Shown: one piece after another, positions 62,359 to 64,000 of the stretch
Layout: every line of letters starts with the position of its first letter
How positions within the stretch are numbered: position 1 is the stretch's first letter
DNA from: Streptomyces sp. NBC_00483
GTDB lineage: Bacteria > Actinomycetota > Actinomycetes > Streptomycetales > Streptomycetaceae
Assembly: GCF_036013745.1 (NCBI RefSeq)
Contig: NZ_CP107880.1
Location: 3,844,001 to 3,908,000, forward strand
Direction of reading: 5' to 3'
DNA: 64,000 nucleotides
Made by a program: the position numbers and the translations under genes
Notes under the pieces: model-generated
Told to the model about the DNA's origin: nothing
Seen by the model: the letters and a program-made list of their open reading frames with translations, nothing else
Database searches by the model: none

Positions 62359-63516
62359 TTACAGCCCCATGTTCTTCGCGATGATCGACTTCATGATCTC
62401 GCTGGTGCCGCCGTAGATGCGGTTCACGCGGTTGTCCGCGTACAGGCGGGCGATCGGGTACTCGTTCATGAACCCGTAGCCGCCGTGCAGCTGGAGGCAG
62501 CGGTCGATGACGCGGTGCGCGACCTCGGTGCAGAACAGCTTCGCGGAGGCGGCCTCTGCGGCGCTCAGCTCACCGGCGTCGAGGGCCTCGAGCGCGCGGT
62601 CGGCGACGGCCTCGGCCGCGTCCACCTCGGCCTGGCAGGCGGCCAGTTCGAACTTGGTGTTCTGGAACGACGCGACGGTCTTGCCGAAGACGGTGCGGTC
62701 CTGGACGTACGCCTTGGCGAACTGCACCGCGGCCTTGGCCTGCGCGTACGCGCCGTAGGCGATGCCCCAGCGCTCGGACGGCAGGTTCTTGCCGAGGTAG
62801 TAGAAGCCCTTGTTCTCCTCGCCGAGGAGGTCCTCGACGGGGACCTTCACGTCGACGAACGCCAGCTCGGCGGTGTCGGACGTCTTCAGGCCGAGCTTGT
62901 CGAGCTTGCGGCCGATCGAGTAGCCCTCGGACTTGGTGTCGACGGCGAACAGCGAGATGCCGTGGCGGCGGTCCTCGGCGGTCGGCGCGGCGGTGCGGGC
63001 GCAGACGATGACGCGGTCGGCGTGCACGCCGCCGGTGATGAACGTCTTGGAGCCGTTGAGCACGTAGTGCGTGCCGTCGTCGGAGAGCTTGGCCGTGGTC
63101 TTCATGCCGGCCAGGTCGGAGCCGGTGCCCGGCTCGGTCATGGCGAGGGCCCACATCTCCTCGCCGGTGACGAACTTCTCCAGGTAGCGCTTCTTCTGCT
63201 CGTCGGTGGCGAGCAGCTTGATGTACGGCAGGGCGAGCAGCACGTGCACACCGGAGCCGCCGAAGGAGACGCCCGCGCGGGCGGTCTCCTCGTACTGGAT
63301 GGCCTCGAACTTGTGGGTGTCCAGGCCGGCGCCGCCGAACTCCTCCGGCACGTTGATGCCGAAGAGGCCCAGGTCGGCCATCTTCGAGTAGAGCTCGCGC
63401 GGCACGATGCCCTGCTGGAACCACTCGTCGTAGTGGGGGACGACCTCGGCCTCGATGAAGGCGCGCAGGGTCTCCCGGAACGCCTCGTGGTCCTCATCAA
63501 AAACGGTACGGCGCAC
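62359..63516 (-). CDS. Acyl-CoA dehydrogenase
   Basis: 385 residues. FAD and substrate motifs are in order: MTEPGTGSDLAGMKTTAKL (flavin side), GSKTFITGGVHAD, then QLHGGYGFMNEYPIARLYAD and a C-terminal RIYGGTSEIMKSIIAK that carries the Glu base region of the family. It oxidises acyl-CoA to enoyl-CoA; chain length or branch preference is unknown. GTG 63516 has GAGGGAGAG upstream. An AAGCGCTT palindrome (63562-63575) lies 46 bp before the start, and a TetR gene ends 130 bp upstream, so it is probably TetR-controlled. Confidence 0.9.
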   Translation of the reverse strand: MRRTVFDEDHEAFRETLRAFIEAEVVPHYDEWFQQGIVPRELYSKMADLGLFGINVPEEFGGAGLDTHKFEAIQYEETARAGVSFGGSGVHVLLALPYIKLLATDEQKKRYLEKFVTGEEMWALAMTEPGTGSDLAGMKTTAKLSDDGTHYVLNGSKTFITGGVHADRVIVCARTAAPTAEDRRHGISLFAVDTKSEGYSIGRKLDKLGLKTSDTAELAFVDVKVPVEDLLGEENKGFYYLGKNLPSERWGIAYGAYAQAKAAVQFAKAYVQDRTVFGKTVASFQNTKFELAACQAEVDAAEAVADRALEALDAGELSAAEAASAKLFCTEVAHRVIDRCLQLHGGYGFMNEYPIARLYADNRVNRIYGGTSEIMKSIIAKNMGL

Positions 63517-63561
63517 GGAGAACTCTCCCTCTACGACGAGTGTGCGGACAACGACCAAACG

Positions 63562-63575
63562 ACTAAGCGCTTGCT
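63562..63575. promoter_or_regulatory. Candidate TetR-family operator before the acyl-CoA dehydrogenase
   Basis: Read on the minus strand it is AGCAAGCGCTTAGT, which matches the published KstR2-type pattern AnCAAGnnCTTGnT at all fixed positions but one. The adjacent TetR gene is the likely partner. Confidence 0.55.
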
Positions 63576-63622
63576 CAGAGGTAGGTTACCCACGAGTCGC
63601 AAGGAGCGTCCAGAGATACAGG

Positions 63623-63661
63623 TCACTCTGCGGCAGCCACCGACCTCACTCTGCGGCAGCC
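63623..63661. repeat. Short direct repeat at the end of the TetR gene
   Basis: TCACTCTGCGGCAGCC occurs at 63623-63638 and again at 63646-63661, 23 bp apart. Each copy includes the stop codon of the TetR gene (read on the minus strand), so the end of the gene appears duplicated. Confidence 0.6.
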
Positions 63662-64000
63662 GCCGCGAACGCGCCACGCGCCAGTTTGTGCAGCATCCCC
63701 GCGGTCGCCGTCCGGCCGGGCAGCGAGCCGGGACGGCTCAGGTGCGGGGTCGAGTTCAGCAGCCCGAAGACCGCGTGCACGGCCACGCGCGCGTGCGCCT
63801 CGACCAGCTCGGGATAGACCTTCCGCACCGCCTCCACCCACAGCTCCACGTACTGACGCTGCAGCTGCCGCACCAGCTTGCGGTCGCTGTCGCGCAGCCG
63901 GTCGAGCTCCCGGTCGTGCAGCGTGATCAGGTCGCGGTCGTCGAGCGCGAAGTCGATGTGCCCCTCGATGAGCGAGTCGAGCAGCGCCTCGGGCCCGTGC
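63646..64000 (-). CDS. TetR/AcrR family regulator, C-terminal part (5' end beyond the window)
   Basis: The last 117 residues or so of a regulator whose HTH lies outside the window. The visible part is an all-helical ligand domain: ALLDSLIEGHIDFALDDRDL, then RELDRLRDSDRKLVRQLQRQ, YVELWVEAVRKVYPELVEAHARVAVHAVFGLLNSTPHLS, and an Ala-rich end. This matches TetR proteins that control fatty acid genes, such as KstR2-like regulators. Its position before the acyl-CoA dehydrogenase and its candidate operator supports that target. The stop at 63646 is followed by a duplicate of the gene end. Confidence 0.8.
   Translation of the reverse strand, partial: HGPEALLDSLIEGHIDFALDDRDLITLHDRELDRLRDSDRKLVRQLQRQYVELWVEAVRKVYPELVEAHARVAVHAVFGLLNSTPHLSRPGSLPGRTATAGMLHKLARGAFAAAAAE

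Overview
The window is high-GC chromosomal DNA (about 70% G+C, strong third-position GC, many GTG starts and ATGA/GTGA stop-start overlaps). Gene content points to Streptomyces: a CsoR-type copZ-copA locus, an iol operon, an rbs operon with a fused permease/binding protein, a citA-recD2 neighbourhood, and a Streptomyces-type intergenic repeat. From memory, and unverified, the order resembles the core region around SCO2720-SCO2775 of S. coelicolor. I saw no rRNA, tRNA, CRISPR array, prophage or biosynthetic cluster. The one recognisable mobile element is a complete IS701-family insertion.

Layout. 1-4015: end of a sugar ABC importer operon (permease, DUF624 protein), a LacI regulator and a Gfo/Idh/MocA oxidoreductase. 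4038-5429: APC permease. 5740-11982: inositol catabolism (mmsA, iolD, iolB and a Cgl0159-type aldolase on minus; an IolE/IolI-like TIM-barrel enzyme divergent on plus). 12219-16274: small HTH protein, PrsW-type protease, copper chaperone and copper P-type ATPase behind a CsoR-like operator. 16275-16845: no protein gene, but a candidate structured small RNA ending in a strong terminator. 16846-21290: citrate synthase, RecD2 helicase, conserved hypothetical. 21544-27452: rbsR-A-(C+B)-K-D, with an IS701 element (27493-28890) placed between rbsD and the hairpin that probably terminates it. 29094-33497: a three-gene catabolic operon (TIM-barrel isomerase, DUF993 aldolase-like, Gfo/Idh) divergent from a LacI regulator. 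33501-39185: small membrane protein, TetR, ornithine cyclodeaminase-like protein, Tat-exported phospholipase C-like protein, MarR-GNAT fusion, TIM-barrel isomerase. 39632-51026: exported GH3 (NagZ-like), lipoprotein, secreted protein, large fused ABC exporter, phytase-like esterase, GT39 glycosyltransferase, secreted endonuclease I. 51078-53696: LysR and two alpha/beta hydrolases. 53714-59524: ThDP enzyme, agmatinase/guanidinobutyrase and SSS symporter divergent from a PucR regulator. 59588-64000: phosphatase, CDF metal transporter, thioesterase II, acyl-CoA dehydrogenase and a TetR gene cut by the window edge.

How it works together. Much of the window is carbon scavenging: inositol, ribose, at least one unknown polyol or sugar, chitin or peptidoglycan amino sugars, and guanidino compounds. 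Most modules have a local regulator, and candidate operators can be seen as inverted repeats in the divergent intergenic regions. The features least covered by standard annotation are the G-rich multi-hairpin RNA next to citA, the DUF993 operon, and the guanidino-compound module. All functional calls rest on reading protein motifs and gene context by eye; no database search was run.
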